A program made the translations under genes and the position numbers. From Cervus elaphus (lineage: Eukaryota; Chordata; Mammalia; Artiodactyla; Cervidae), in contig NC_057835.1 in NCBI RefSeq assembly GCF_910594005.1, forward strand, positions 45,222,001 to 45,286,000: DNA of 64,000 nt. The letters run 5' to 3'. A model generated the notes under the pieces. It searched no databases, was not told where the DNA came from, and saw only the letters and a list, made by a program, of their open reading frames with translations. Below, piece by piece: positions 22,873 to 33,764 of the stretch (positions are counted from its first letter, which is position 1; each line of letters begins with the position of its first letter).

Positions 22873-24679
22873 ATTAGCACTTCAATCTGATAAAGCAATA
22901 AATGATACTTATAATCACAGTTCTGACTAACAATACTTTCAGTAGAAAATGATGAGATCCTTCCTGTGGACAGTTAAATAAACAGCAAAATTGGATGTGA
23001 TGCTGTATGACTCATTTCTGTATTTTCCAAAGTGACGTTGCCAATGATATCACTGTTTCCAGAATTACAGGTATCATGAACTTGGCATATCTAGAACAAA
23101 TATCTGCTTAACAAATCTAAAATATTCCTTTTTAGACCTTAAAATGATAAATTAAACTATGAAATTATCCTTCTTAGTTTTAATGTCACCGTCAACCAAA
23201 TATTTATTTTTGAATACTTGTTTTCTTGTCCTTACAATGTTTTAGTACATTTCTAGATTTTTTTAAAAGCCTAGATAGATTTAAGTAATCCTAATGATTT
23301 AAATTCATTTTGCAAACATTCCCCAGCTTTGTGACTTAAAGAAATGTTTAATGTGTCATTTTTAAAGATATGCTATCACCTAAGCTGAAATATTCTCAAC
23401 ACACTTCATTATGTACAAAAGCTCCAAAACTGTTCTGAATAAAAACGACTTGCTAAGATTTAGTAATACATTATCTTATATTTACATATTTCTTTAATAG
23501 ATTTACATATAACTACCAAATAATTGTTCTGACTATGCTTAGAATTTAAAATTTTACTTGTCTTTAAGATAATAGAAAATAATTTCTGCAGTAATTCTCT
23601 CTGTATTTGTCTTATCTGATTATATGCCTGCATAGCTGACATTTGAAGAATATTACTCATACATTTAAAGAGCAAAAAATAGATCCTTTTTCATACTAGA
23701 TATTACTGATGACTTCTGCATAAGTATTGAAAAGAATGATTTTTCCTCACATTTACCACACAAGATATTCAATGCTTTATTTCCAATCAAACTATTAAGT
23801 ACAATCCCATCAGCAACACTAGAAAAGTACCATTGCTTTTACAGATGTTTCATATAAATTCTGCTTTAAAAAATGATGATGGTTGCTGATATTGGTCAAG
23901 ATCCACCCAACTTGGTTCTTCAACAAGGCAAATGATCCTGACGTTCCAAAATGTTAACAAGCACCCACAAAATAAGTGATTGGAATTCCAGGTATTCCAG
24001 GTGGTTGCACTGGGAATACATGCCAACATGGCAAGTAGGATAGAACCTGTAGAACTCTCTCCATGCTCACAGGAGGACCACAAATCACCACTTAATATGT
24101 GCTCTGTCTTCTTCTAAAGATAAGCATAAGGGGCATCTGAATTCCCACGTGTGTCTGAATCTGTTTCCAAATCACCAAATGTCATAAGGCAATTTATTTT
24201 CTTTATCTCTACAGACATTTATGACCACCTCTGCCTAAGAGGAGTATGTTACACAGCAGCTTGCAACCTCTTTTTTTTAAAAACAGAGTATCTGTTTGCA
24301 CAGAGCTAGATTCACTAGGGGAAGAAAAGAGTCTTTTATGAAAAAAAAAAGAAAACACTTATGTGACAAAATTTAATTTTCAAAGGTAAATGTATTAAGC
24401 TTTTCTGTAAAGCCTCTGAGAAAACAATACTTGTCTCCCCCAATTCAGGTGTGTTATAAGCATTCCTGGCACATTGGCTAATAACAGAGTGATTATAGAA
24501 CTTCTTTCTAAATAGAAAACTGCAAATCCCAATAGCTAAAAAAGCTTACATTTTTAAAATAAATACTTAAGCAAATTTTCTCAATATATCATTAAATATT
24601 CAAAATTAATTAACAAATAAACTTTTTTGCTTTAAAATTGATACAGATTTTCCTCAGAGCCTTGCCATTGGATGGTTCT
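22873..24679. other. Long stretch without a recognised repeat
   Basis: About 1.8 kb of AT-rich, apparently single-copy DNA. It has an A-run near 24342-24351 and frames up to 77 codons with no motif. One of the longest repeat-free segments here. Confidence 0.4.
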
Positions 24680-25221
24680 AATAACTTAAGGGGCTTCCCT
24701 GGAAGCTTCTCTGGTGGCTCAGACAGTAAAGCGTCTGCCTGCAATGTGGGAGACCTGGATTCAATCCTTGGGTCTGGAAGATCCCCTGGAGAAGGAAATG
24801 GCAACTCACTCCAGTACTCTTGCCTGGAATATCCCATGGACAGAGGAGCTTGGTAGGCTGCAGTCCATGGGGTTTCAAATTTGGACATGACTGAGCAACT
24901 TCACTTCACTGGTACCTCAGCTGGTAGAGAATCTACCTGCAGTTCAGGAGACGCCAGTTCCATTCCTGGGTCAGGAAGATCTGCTGGAGAAGGGATAGAC
25001 TATCCACTCCAGTATTCCTGGGCTTCCCTGGTGGTTCAGCTGGTAATGAATCTGCCTGCAACACACGAAACCCGGGCTCGATCCCTGGGTTGGGAAGATC
25101 CCCTAGAGGAGGGAACCACTACCCACTTCAGTATTCTGGCCTGGAGAATTCCAGGGACTGTATAGTCCATTGGATCGCAAAGAGTCAGACACTACTGAGT
25201 GACTTTCACTTTCAATAACTT
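24680..25221 (+). mobile_element. Bov-tA trimer (monomer + dimer) in one target duplication
   Basis: Three tRNA-like heads head-to-tail: 24690-24909 (complete monomer, with a small duplication of its first bases), 24910-25020 (short monomer), and 25021-25213 (complete monomer beginning GGGCTTCCCTGGTGGTTCAG). The whole block is bracketed by AATAACTTAAG (24680-24690) and AATAACTTCAG (25214-25224), sharing AATAACTT, so it probably inserted as one unit. Confidence 0.88.
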
Positions 25222-25224
25222 CAG

Positions 25225-26840
25225 ACTCACCTGTGTTTCTCCAAAGGTTTTGTTTTGGCCTCATGATATATGAAACATCTCTCTCCCTATCTATTTCCTT
25301 TGCTATTTCTGAAATTAAAATTTAAAAATGAGCTTACATAATTCTGTGCCTATTTTTAGGCTATTAATTCAACAATTCAACATTGATATAGAAGAGAAGT
25401 TCTGATAAAGAAGAGAAGTATTTCCTCTACAACAGTCACATCCTGCTTTAGTCCCTTCAGCAATAAATCCTTCCTCTGCTCCATGCTTTGATGTTGTCAT
25501 CTGCTTTGATGGCCTTGTCTTACATGTACACCAAGGCATTTCCTGGTGAAGTGTTCTGAGTCATTAGTGGTGTGTGAATCTTCATTGGATTAACAACTCC
25601 AATGGAGTTTAATTCTTTTATAAGAAAATAATGTCTTCCACCCCAAATTTCTCTGCTAATGGCTGCAGTAACTTAATGATCTGCATCATGTTCATTATCT
25701 CTGCCATAACTGAACACTAGTGTGTACCAGCAGCAAACCAGTGGAAGACTGTAACATGACATCATCATTTCTAGCATAAATCAATCAGATCACCAGAGAC
25801 TGGAGAGGAATGTGAAGAGTATTCTTGGAAGATGTTCAAAAGCCAATCATGATCAGTAATGCTCTAACTTGCAGCATCTGCTGTCTGCTTGCTCTCTCAT
25901 TTATATGACCTGTGCTTCCTTTTCAAAGTCAGTGCTGGAAAGATTTCAAATGCAGATGACATTCAGCAGGAAGGAATGTTGAACAAACAAACAAAACACA
26001 AATGTGTATTTGATATCCTTAATGCCCAAGCATACAGGTCAGAGTTCATTAGGGTATTTAATCCAGCCTTGCAAATTGGTTTATGCCTAGGGTCTGAAAT
26101 AATCTGAGCTTGAAGAAACTTGGATAATGGCTCCAAAAAATACCTTGCTTAAATTCTCTGGAATGTGAGGGTCAATTCCAGCTCAAGGGCTTTGCATTCA
26201 CTGTTCTCTTTGCCTAGAAAAAATTTCCCCATAAATTCTGACTTATAATCTGAGTATCAATCCAAATCTAGCACTTCTCAAGAAATGTTGGCACTGAATT
26301 AACTTTCCCATTCATTTGTCTCTTTTATTTTCTCTATAACAGTTATTACTAACAGAAATTATTATCAGTCTCCTTCTCCCCCCCAAGATGGAGATTCTAT
26401 GAGAACAAGTACATTTATTTACTTTGTTCATCAGTGTTCTCCCCAGTGTTCTGAAGAGTGCCTGACAGAAAGGAGGCGCTAAATATAAGTCCATGTAGGA
26501 AAAAGCAAATGAAAAGGAATGAGTATCTAAGGACAAAACATTCAGTTACTCCAAGCTTAGCACAAAATTGACACTGAGTGAATGAAAGGTAAAATCATTA
26601 TCCCTTTAGTTACTAATGGGAAAAGTATATTATTTCAAAATGGAATATGATAATTAACAAAGGGAAAAATTCTAGTCAAATTGATAATATGGGTAAAGCT
26701 TTTGAATTTTTACCAGCCTGAAAGTTATTGTGATCATTGGTAATTCCAGGACTAAATTGAGTTTACTATGATAACAGCATCACACAAGGATTGTCAGTTT
26801 TTCACAGAAGGGTTGCTTTTCTTTCCATGCTGGGGAAGGG
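25225..26840. other. No feature recognised
   Basis: About 1.6 kb unassigned. 25430-25880 has less A/T bias than its surroundings, but neither strand gives a readable protein. Confidence 0.4.
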
Positions 26841-26977
26841 ACAGTGCAGTATGGTAGTTAGGTATGTGGATACTAGAATCAGTGGGCAGGGGTTATTCCT
26901 GCTCACTAGAAAAATGAAGTTACTTTACCTTCCCAAATGTCTTCTACTTCATCTGTAATCCCATAGTACCTACCTCA

Positions 26978-27419
26978 TGTTTCAGTCTGCTCAATATGCT
27001 ATAACAATATAGAAAAAGAAACATTTCTTTCTCATTGTCTTGAAGGTGGGAAATCCAAGATCAGCGTGTCAGCATGTTCATATTCAAAGTGAAAGTGAAA
27101 GTCTCTCAGTCATGTCTGACTCTTTGTGACCTCATGGACTACACAGTCCATGGAATTCTCCAGGCCATAATACTCGAGCGGGTAGCCTTTCCCTTCTCCA
27201 GGAGATCTTCCCAATCCAGGGATCGAACCCAGGTCTCCCGCACTTCAGGAGTGAGGGCTCTTTTTCTGACTTATAGACAGTTATCTTCTGTCCTTACATT
27301 GCAGAGAGAGAGACAAAAAGTGATTGGAAGCCAACTCTTCGGTATTTTCTTATAAAGGTTAGTAATCTCTTGATGAGGGCCACATATGAATTTTGGAGGA
27401 ACACAAATAGTCTGTAACA
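26978..27419 (-). mobile_element. MST/MLT-type LTR (ERVL-MaLR) with nested SINE
   Basis: TG...CA ends (TGTTTCAGTCTGCTCAATAT at left; ACACAAATAGTCTGTAACA at right). Flanked by CCTCA (26973-26977) and CTTCA (27420-27424), a 5-bp target duplication with one change. The middle is interrupted by the Bov-tA at about 27086-27250 and is shortened. Confidence 0.78.
27086..27250 (-). mobile_element. Bov-tA SINE nested in the MST LTR
   Basis: AAAGTGAAAGTGAAAGTCTC at the 3' side through GGGATCGAACCCAGGTCTCC. The outer part of the tRNA-like head is missing after CGCACTTCAGGAG. Confidence 0.93.
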
Positions 27420-27504
27420 CTTCATGAACATGAATGTGTTGTTGGCTTATGGGAAATAATGAATTTGAAGTGCTCAGGGCACTTCTGGTGCATTATAAGC
27501 ACCC

Positions 27505-27735
27505 AAGTATGTTGTGTGCTCAGTCGCACAATCGTGTCCTACTCTTTTCAACCCCATGGATTGCAGCCCACCAGCCTATGTGTCCCTGGAATTTTCTAGG
27601 CAAGAATACTGGAGCGAGTTGCCATTTCCTACTCCAGGTAGCCTCCCACCCAGGGATGGAACCTGAGTCTCTCATGTCTCCTGAATTGGCAGCAGATTCT
27701 TTACCAGTGCACCACTTGAGAAGCCTAAGCATGTT
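27505..27735 (-). mobile_element. Bov-tA SINE with target duplication
   Basis: Reverse-complement Bov-tA from GTGTGCTCAGTCGCACAATC to ACCAGTGCACCACTTGAGAA. Flanked by AAGTATGTT (27505-27513) and AAGCATGTT (27727-27735). Inserted at the 3' end of the MIR. Confidence 0.93.
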
Positions 27736-28513
27736 AGCATCTGTAATTAAAATATATAGCTAATATAAGTTTCATTTATGATTCATAAATACATAATTTC
27801 TGAAATATAGTTTGAATAGAGATTTTAGATTTTACATGTGGATTTTATTTCGGTTCAGAAAAAAATACACTGGTCCCATTACTTTACTCTTTGTTTAAAA
27901 TTCAGTTCATTTCACACACTGAAGTCCAGTCCTTTGGTCTACTTTCCTAGTCAAGAGTGATCAGAATTTGGTCCATCTCCCACTTTAGGGTTAAAGCTAG
28001 GGTTGATAAATGACAAATGATAAAACAGCTTTGGTCTGAGTTTCTGTCTGACTACCTGTGAGCTTAATAGGCCAAAAAAAGCCTCTAAAAATAGTTCTTC
28101 TGAAACCAGTTCACAAGTGTTTCATTAATGATCCCCAGCAGAGATGATGCACAGCACAATGCATTCAGGAACCCCTGGTGATTTTTCAGTGGCTGCTCAG
28201 GGGTTAACAGGAGGAAAGCAAAATAGCCAAAATTAAATCCATGTACTCAATGACAGGCAGTTAGAATCTAGGACCTGAGGGGGAAAATTGCAGACGTAAA
28301 TATATGCCCTAAGTTGGGTGATAAAAGTCAGTAAGTATAAGAAGCCATGTCTCATTCCCTGATATTAAAACATGACTAGAAGAAAGTCACTGCACCTCCC
28401 CAAACCTGGAGTTCCTAGACCCAATTTTATAAATATTCGAACACTATATAAAAGATAAAATTTAAATGTGAAAACTCAAAAATGGAAAAATAGTAATGAA
28501 CCTATTTTGTTTA
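27736..28513. other. No feature recognised
   Basis: Unassigned AT-rich sequence. Confidence 0.4.
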
Positions 28514-28515
28514 TA

Positions 28516-28820
28516 TAGTTGACCCTTCTTATCCTCTAATTTAACTGACAGCAGACCAAAAATATCCAGAAAAAAAAGAATCCCAGAAAGTTCCAAAAGG
28601 CAAAACCTGAATTTGCTACACCAAAGCAACTACTTTATAGCATTTACATCAAATTAGGGCTTATAAGCAATTAGGAGGTTATTTAAAGTATACAGGAAGA
28701 TATGCATAGGTTATTTGCAAATACTATGTATGTCATTTTATATAAGCAGTTTGAGTATCTGCAGATTGTGATATTCTCAGGGATCCTGGAACTAATCCCA
28801 CAGACACCGAGTGACAACTG
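28516..28820 (-). mobile_element. Tigger-type DNA transposon (MER2-like)
   Basis: On the minus strand it begins CAGTTGTCACTCGGTGTCTG, the familiar Tigger-derived terminal inverted repeat, then 'gggattagttccaggatcc' and TTATATAAAATGACATACAT. The other end starts TAGTTGACCC. The TA dinucleotide flanks both ends (28514-28515 and 28821-28822), as expected for Tc1/mariner-class insertion. Non-autonomous, no transposase. Confidence 0.85.
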
Positions 28821-28822
28821 TA

Positions 28823-29155
28823 TATTTGCATTTTTTAAATACAGCAGAAGTTACCAAAGAAGCTCTGGGTATGGTGTTCTAAGTGAGTTTATCTCTGGGT
28901 TTGATAGGAAGCATATGATTTGTTAGTGAATGTGTATGACTTTTAACAATGAGAAAAATTAAAACATTGTAAAATCTTACATCAACCTTGTAAGTGAAGC
29001 AAAACAATGCTTATTTGGAGAATTTTTAAATATGGGTATGTTGTATCACCAAGCACTGTTTCCTCATCATTGTGGTCTGTGGGTTGGTCATACCTAGATC
29101 ACAAAGTTCAAAGGAGTAAAAGTGAAAACTAGTTCACCTGCAATTTGTCCAAAGT
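28823..29155. other. No feature recognised
   Basis: Unassigned. Confidence 0.4.
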
Positions 29156-29470
29156 TACTCATTCATTTAACATGTGCTTGTCTTTTTTTTTCCTTGCCTG
29201 GAGACTCTTCTGAACTATAAGAATACAAAGAAAAGTTGGAAATTCCTTGTCCTCAAAGACTCAGTCTGAGAATGGGAAGCTCTAGACAATGAGGTAAACA
29301 CTCAACTTCAAACAGAGAAGTGAGAACAGAGGTACATACAGAGAATGGAAAGAAGTTGAAAAGAGGAAATAACGTCAAGTCAGGGAAGACTTAAAGGAAA
29401 ATGATGAGTAAAGGAATTTTGAAGTTTCCTAGAAGTTCTTCAGGCAGATTGAATTAGGAAAGGTCATGGT
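29156..29470 (-). mobile_element. L2 LINE 3' fragment
   Basis: Reverse complement of the L2 3' region: TACTCATTCATTTAACATGT, 'ctgaactataagaatacaaagaa', TCCTTGTCCTCAAAGACTCA, GTCAGGGAAGACTTAAAGG and 'cttcaggcagattgaa'. Strongly diverged. Confidence 0.65.
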
Positions 29471-29565
29471 AGGGAAATAGGAAAACTCTCTTGATCGAAG
29501 AGACAGGTGAGTCCATTTCTAGCTGTGAGTGGGGAAAAAAGATCATATTTACTGGAAATAGCATT

Positions 29566-29591
29566 ATTATTATTTTATTTTATTTTATTTC
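29566..29591. repeat. (TTTTA)n simple repeat
   Basis: TTATTTTATTTTATTTTATT after a short TTA run. Confidence 0.85.
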
Positions 29592-30384
29592 CTGTAAACA
29601 TGATCCTTTTTTTTCCTCTCAGAGTTGCAATAGGAGAATTGAGATAAATGGCTGATAGAATAATTAAAGTCAAAAAGTCACAAACCAGTTAGTAGGTAAC
29701 ATAAAGAGATTCTGGGTAATGAATAATCTCTCATTAAATTAGGAACCTTGGAAATTATATACATATACTATTTACATATTTACATATACTATTTACATAA
29801 ATATGAAAAATAGAATAAAGAATCATAATTAATTATATAATCTCAAACAAATCATCTCAAATCATAGAAATAATAGGTGCAAGCAATAGAAGAGAAAGGG
29901 TCAAGCTGATCTACAGATGTCATCTAAAAAATAAAATGGAAAGAGAAAGATAGGAAGCAAAGAAAAACAAGATGATCCACAGGGCAACTAAAGTGAGGTA
30001 AAGATTAACCTTGGCAGGAGCAGTCAAAACACAAAGAAAGTACTAAAAAATAACAAATAAATACACATTCATGAAAAGAATAACTTTTAAAAAAAAAAGG
30101 AAGATCAGATATGTATTAATGCAAGTGACACAAAATGAAAGAGGTGCAAGAGGGGGGAGCCCAGGATACAATCACATTTAGTAGTAAACTTGTGACTCCA
30201 TCAGATGGGGAACTTAGCCCCTCAAGTACTCTGGCACCTGACACATGGAAATGGCAGAATTATGACTGTGGACATGGGAACATAAAAATGGCTTCTAGGT
30301 TTTTTTCAAGGTGTCCAGTGCAGTAGCCACGAACTGAATTTTCTGAAGAATAAACAAAATAAGTTACACTTTCAATATGATGCA
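29592..30384. other. No feature recognised
   Basis: A-rich. Contains a local direct repeat of ACATATACTATTTACAT at about 29761-29777 and 29784-29800. No gene signal. Confidence 0.4.
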
Positions 30385-30575
30385 GGTTGGTATAGAACTT
30401 AAGCACAAAGATACAGATTTCAGATCCTGGCTCTTCACTTCCCAGGTGTATGACATTTTTCAAGTTTTATAACCTCTCTGTTTCCAGTTTTCCCTGTTTA
30501 AAATAGCAGTAATAATACTATATACTTCAAAGAGCTCTGTCAAACGACAATAATAAAATAGTGTACTTCACTGGT
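30385..30575 (+). mobile_element. MIR SINE
   Basis: CAGATTTCAGATCCTGGCTC, 'tcacttcccaggtgtatgaca', TTATAACCTCTCTGTTTCCA and 'aaaatagcagtaataatact' follow the MIR core and 3' half in order. Confidence 0.8.
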
Positions 30576-30679
30576 TGTCAATGCAGTAAAGGATTTAGAA
30601 CTATGGACTAACACATAGTGAGAACTATTTAAGAGTTAGATATTGATGATGACAGTGAGGGTCATGATTATGATGGCCT

Positions 30680-30880
30680 AGGGGTTAGCTCCATGGTCCC
30701 CAAGTTAGACAAACCCCTGTTCTTTTGCATTACCTTTGGGATCTTCAACAAATGTAATCATTCTAAACTCTAGTACCTTCTACTGTCACTCTACTAAAAG
30801 GGAGTGACAATAACCACTTGGCATCTTGTGAGAGTTAATGTAAGGGGCGCATGAGTAGTGTGATGAATGTGAGTCTGCCA
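30680..30880 (+). mobile_element. MIR SINE, second copy
   Basis: GGGGTTAGCTCCATGGTCCC start. The 3' portion reads 'taccttctactgtcactct', AAAGGGAGTGACAATAACCA and TTGTGAGAGTTAATGTAAGG. More diverged than its neighbour 100 bp upstream, same orientation. Confidence 0.6.
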
Positions 30881-31023
30881 AGACCCTTCAATTTGGAGCA
30901 AAACTATGTCATCAAAATTAATGCCATGCCTACAGGACCTCATGTTTATCCAGTCTTGTTTCGCTTGTGTTACAAGCTGCTGTTAGGTTTAGTATGATCA
31001 TGGAGGGATCTATTGTTTTAAAA

Positions 31024-31238
31024 AGCTTCCCTGGTGGCACAGTAGTGAAGAATCTGCCTATCAATGCAGGAGATGAGAGTTAAATCCCTGCGTAGGGAAA
31101 ATCCCCTGGAGAAGGAAATGGCAACCCACTCCAGTATTCTTGCCTGAGAAATCCCATGGACAGAGAAGACGGCAGGCTACAATCTATGGGGCTGCAAAAG
31201 AATCTGACACAAATTAGTGACCAAACAACAACAACAAA
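31024..31238 (+). mobile_element. Bov-tA SINE
   Basis: AGCTTCCCTGGTGGCACAGT head through CCCACTCCAGTATTCTTGCC and a degraded tail ending in (CAA)n. Confidence 0.94.
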
Positions 31239-31319
31239 TTATTCTAAGAGAAACAAAGATAAAGACACACTGATAGAAGCTTCTTTTCCTACAAACAAAT
31301 GTAGACAATTATTTGTGAG

Positions 31320-31472
31320 GAAGAGATGGCTGGATGGCATCACCAATGCAATGGACATGAACTTGGTCAAACCTCAGGAGATGGTGATGGACAGAGGGGC
31401 CTGGCGTCCCGCAGTCCATGGGGTCACAAAGTGTTGGACATGAGTGAGCGACTGAAGAACAACAACAATGAT
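31320..31472 (+). mobile_element. BovB 3' terminal fragment
   Basis: About 150 bp: GAGATGGCTGGATGGCATCA, 'ggagatggtgatggacagaggggcctggc' and GAGCGACTGAAGAACAACAA, the BovB 3'UTR and its terminal CAA-rich tail. 5'-truncated. Confidence 0.9.
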
Positions 31473-32187
31473 ACTGCATTGGTGAATTAACCAACATCCT
31501 AGAAACATGGTGAGGAAACTAGCATTGGCTAATTTAAGGGAAATTCCAGGGAGAAACGTGAACTAAAACTGAACCCTCAGAACTTCCAGAGAGCCCGTTG
31601 CACTGTTCAGAGCTTGTCATGATCAAGCAGAGGAGGCCCTCTTGAGGTGTCCCTCGAAAGTCACCTCTTAAGTTTATACAATAGTGAAATGGATCAAGAG
31701 GATAAATCTCTTCCTGTGGAGAGGAATGGGGCTTCCCAAAGGAGCAGGAAGGGATTTTGAGAGAACGATGTATGTTGGGAAAGGTGGAACAGGGAAAAGG
31801 AGGCAGTGAGGATAAAGGAGCAGACGTATAAGACTTCCTTTCTGGAATGGCATCTTGGTTGTGATTAAGGCAGTACCTACCCAAGAGGTGTGTACTCTTC
31901 AACACAATAATCATGTTGATGAACATATCATGGGCCTATATCACACTTAGAAACATCTGTGAGGGTTTCCACTGCCACTGCCTTGCTCTAATAGTGAAAC
32001 AAAGAAATGATTCACACTTTCATTGGGACAAAAATGGTTAGGTAAGCTAATATTGACACGATGAAAGTATTTTAGAAATATATTCACATGAAAAAATAAC
32101 ACATTTACAACAGCAAAAAATGCAACCTTTAGAGTCATGTTTGTGAAAAATGATTAATGATATGGAAAAATATGCATGTGTGTAGCT
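31473..32187. other. Unassigned, contains a 130-codon antisense frame
   Basis: A minus-strand open frame at 31926-31534 is the longest here outside known repeats. Its product shows no motif I recognise, and neither splice sites nor a promoter context support a gene. Confidence 0.35.
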
Positions 32188-32455
32188 AGATCTGCTGCTG
32201 CTAAGTCGCTTCAGTCGTGTCCGACTCTGTGCAACCCCATAGATGGCAGCCCACCAGGCTCCTCCGTCCCTGGGATTCTCCAGGCAAGAACACTGGAGTG
32301 GGTTGCCATTTCCTTCTCCAATGCATGCATGCATGCTAAGTCACTTCAGTCGTGTCCAACTCTGTGCAATCCTATGGACAGCAGCCTGCCAGGCTCCTCT
32401 GTTCATGGATTCTCTAGGCAAGAATACTGGAGCGGGTTGCCATTTCCTACTCTAT
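32188..32455 (-). mobile_element. Bov-A2 SINE (dimer of Bov-A)
   Basis: Two Bov-A monomers in the same orientation (32188-32320 and 32337-32455) joined by the linker microsatellite ATGCATGCATGCATGC at 32321-32336. A CTGCTGCTGCTAAGTCGCTT tail starts the left end. The monomers differ by scattered substitutions. Confidence 0.93.
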
Positions 32456-32515
32456 GTGCACATATATGCAGAAAGACAAAAAAGCAAAATGACGTAATAT
32501 AATATAATCTCAGAT

Positions 32516-32919
32516 AAATGTTTTTTTTCTTTTTAATGCACAGGAAAAGAAACAAAGCAAAATACAAAACAAATAACAATGCTGCTCATGTTGCTTCTGA
32601 GTGAGGAGACACTGATTTTTCTGCTCCTTTACCCTGCTGAAGCCCTCCCTGCTCTGAAAGATGCAAACCTCATAGATGATGATAAGGGCAGAGATGCAGA
32701 CTTCGTGGAGAGTTGTCAATGCTGCTCAACACCCAGCTCAACTATACAAAGATACCAGAAGAGGGAACATCTGCAGTTTTCCCATCCATGGTGCTGCTGG
32801 ATAGTTATGCTGAAGCCAAGACAACCCTTGATTCTAGAGGCAAGAGGAGAAACAATATACTGGCGGTGTCTAGAAGCTCCTTAGTAGCTTTTAAAATAAC
32901 CCCTGTGATACCTAATGCT
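32516..32919 (+). other. Unassigned segment with splice-acceptor-like start
   Basis: Begins with a polypyrimidine tract and CAG (TTTTTTTTCTTTTTAATGCACAG, summarised: 32519-32543). It is followed by overlapping open frames of 101 codons (32579-32884) and 72 codons (32713-32931) in different phases. Neither product has a recognisable domain. It runs directly into an L1-like 3' tail. It could be a chance ORF, a degraded exon or captured sequence. Confidence 0.3.
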
Positions 32920-33003
32920 GATTCATGCTGATGTATGGCAAAAACCATCTCAATATTGTAAAGTAATTACCCTCTAATTAAATATATATATATATATGTA
33001 TAT
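32920..33003 (+). mobile_element. L1-BT 3' terminal scrap with (TA)n tail
   Basis: GCTGATTCATGCTGATGTAT, 'caatattgtaaagtaattaccctctaatta', then (TA)n at 32982-32999. This is the last ~60 bp of the ruminant L1 3'UTR with an altered tail. Confidence 0.7.
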
Positions 33004-33384
33004 AAATAACTCTGTGAGCTAGCTCTCAGTTTATATCAAATGTCCTTCCAAATTCCTTCCCAGACCATCCCTTCAAGGTGGAGCTACTTATACTGTTGTG
33101 GCTCCACCTCTAATTACTGGATGCATTTTGTGAAAATTAATTGATATGTCAAGTGCAGGAGAGAAATTCCTGGCTAGGGAAACTGAATCAGACATGCACA
33201 ATTCAGCCATAGATGGAAATGGCTTTGGAGGCCAAGATGCCATTGAGTTGGTCAGTCTTCCCTCTTTGTTTTGTCCCTCTACAAAGTCTAGAATCCCTTG
33301 GAATTTCTCCTAAATGTTGCAATGTAATTCTTTTTATTTATATCCCTTAATTTTTATGCCTTTTCTGTCTCCAATAACCCCCTG
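33004..33384. other. No feature recognised
   Basis: Unassigned. Confidence 0.4.
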
Positions 33385-33539
33385 TCAGTTCAGCTCAGTT
33401 AAGTCGCTCAGTCGTGTCCAACTCTTTGCGACCCCATGAATCCCAGCAGCCAGGCCTCCCTGTCCATCACCAAATCCCAGAGTCTATCCAAACCCATGTC
33501 CATCGAGTTGGTGATGCCATCCAGCCATCTCATCCTCTG

Positions 33540-33764
33540 TCATCCCCTTCCCCTCCTGCCCCCAATCCCTCCCAGCATCAGGGTCTTTTCTAATGAGTCA
33601 ACTCTTCGAATCAGGTGGCCAAAGTATTGGAGTTTCAGCTTCAACATCAGTCCTTCCAATGAACACCCAGGACTGATCTCCTTTAGGATGGACTGGTTGG
33701 ATCTCCTTGCAGTCCAAGGGACTCTCAAGAGTCTTCTCCAACACCACAGTTCAAAAGCATCAAT
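33540..33764 (-). pseudogene. BovB C-terminal coding remnant
   Basis: Continuation of the same BovB after the premature stop: RVPWTARRSNQSILKEISPG, then LKLKLQYFGHLIRRVDSLEK and a glycine/arginine-rich end. This shows the stop at 33765-33767 is a single lesion in an otherwise collinear coding region. Confidence 0.85.

Larger units (their letters stand above)
26841..27511 (+). mobile_element. MIR SINE split by an MST-type LTR
   Basis: Left part 26841-26977: AGTGCAGTATGGTAGTTAGG, then GTTACTTTACCTTCCC, TCATCTGTAATCCCATAGTA and CCTACCTCA. Right part 27425-27511: AAATAATGAATTTGAAGTGC and 'ctggtgcattataagcaccca', the MIR 3' half. The LTR at 26978-27419 lies between them. Confidence 0.75.

Noticed and set aside
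23850..24083. 77-codon minus-strand frame, possible exon
   Set aside because: No domain, no flanking splice signals of quality, chance length.
25430..25880. Possible processed pseudogene, antisense
   Set aside because: Minus-strand translation has stops throughout and no family I recognise; no poly-A tail or flanking duplication found.
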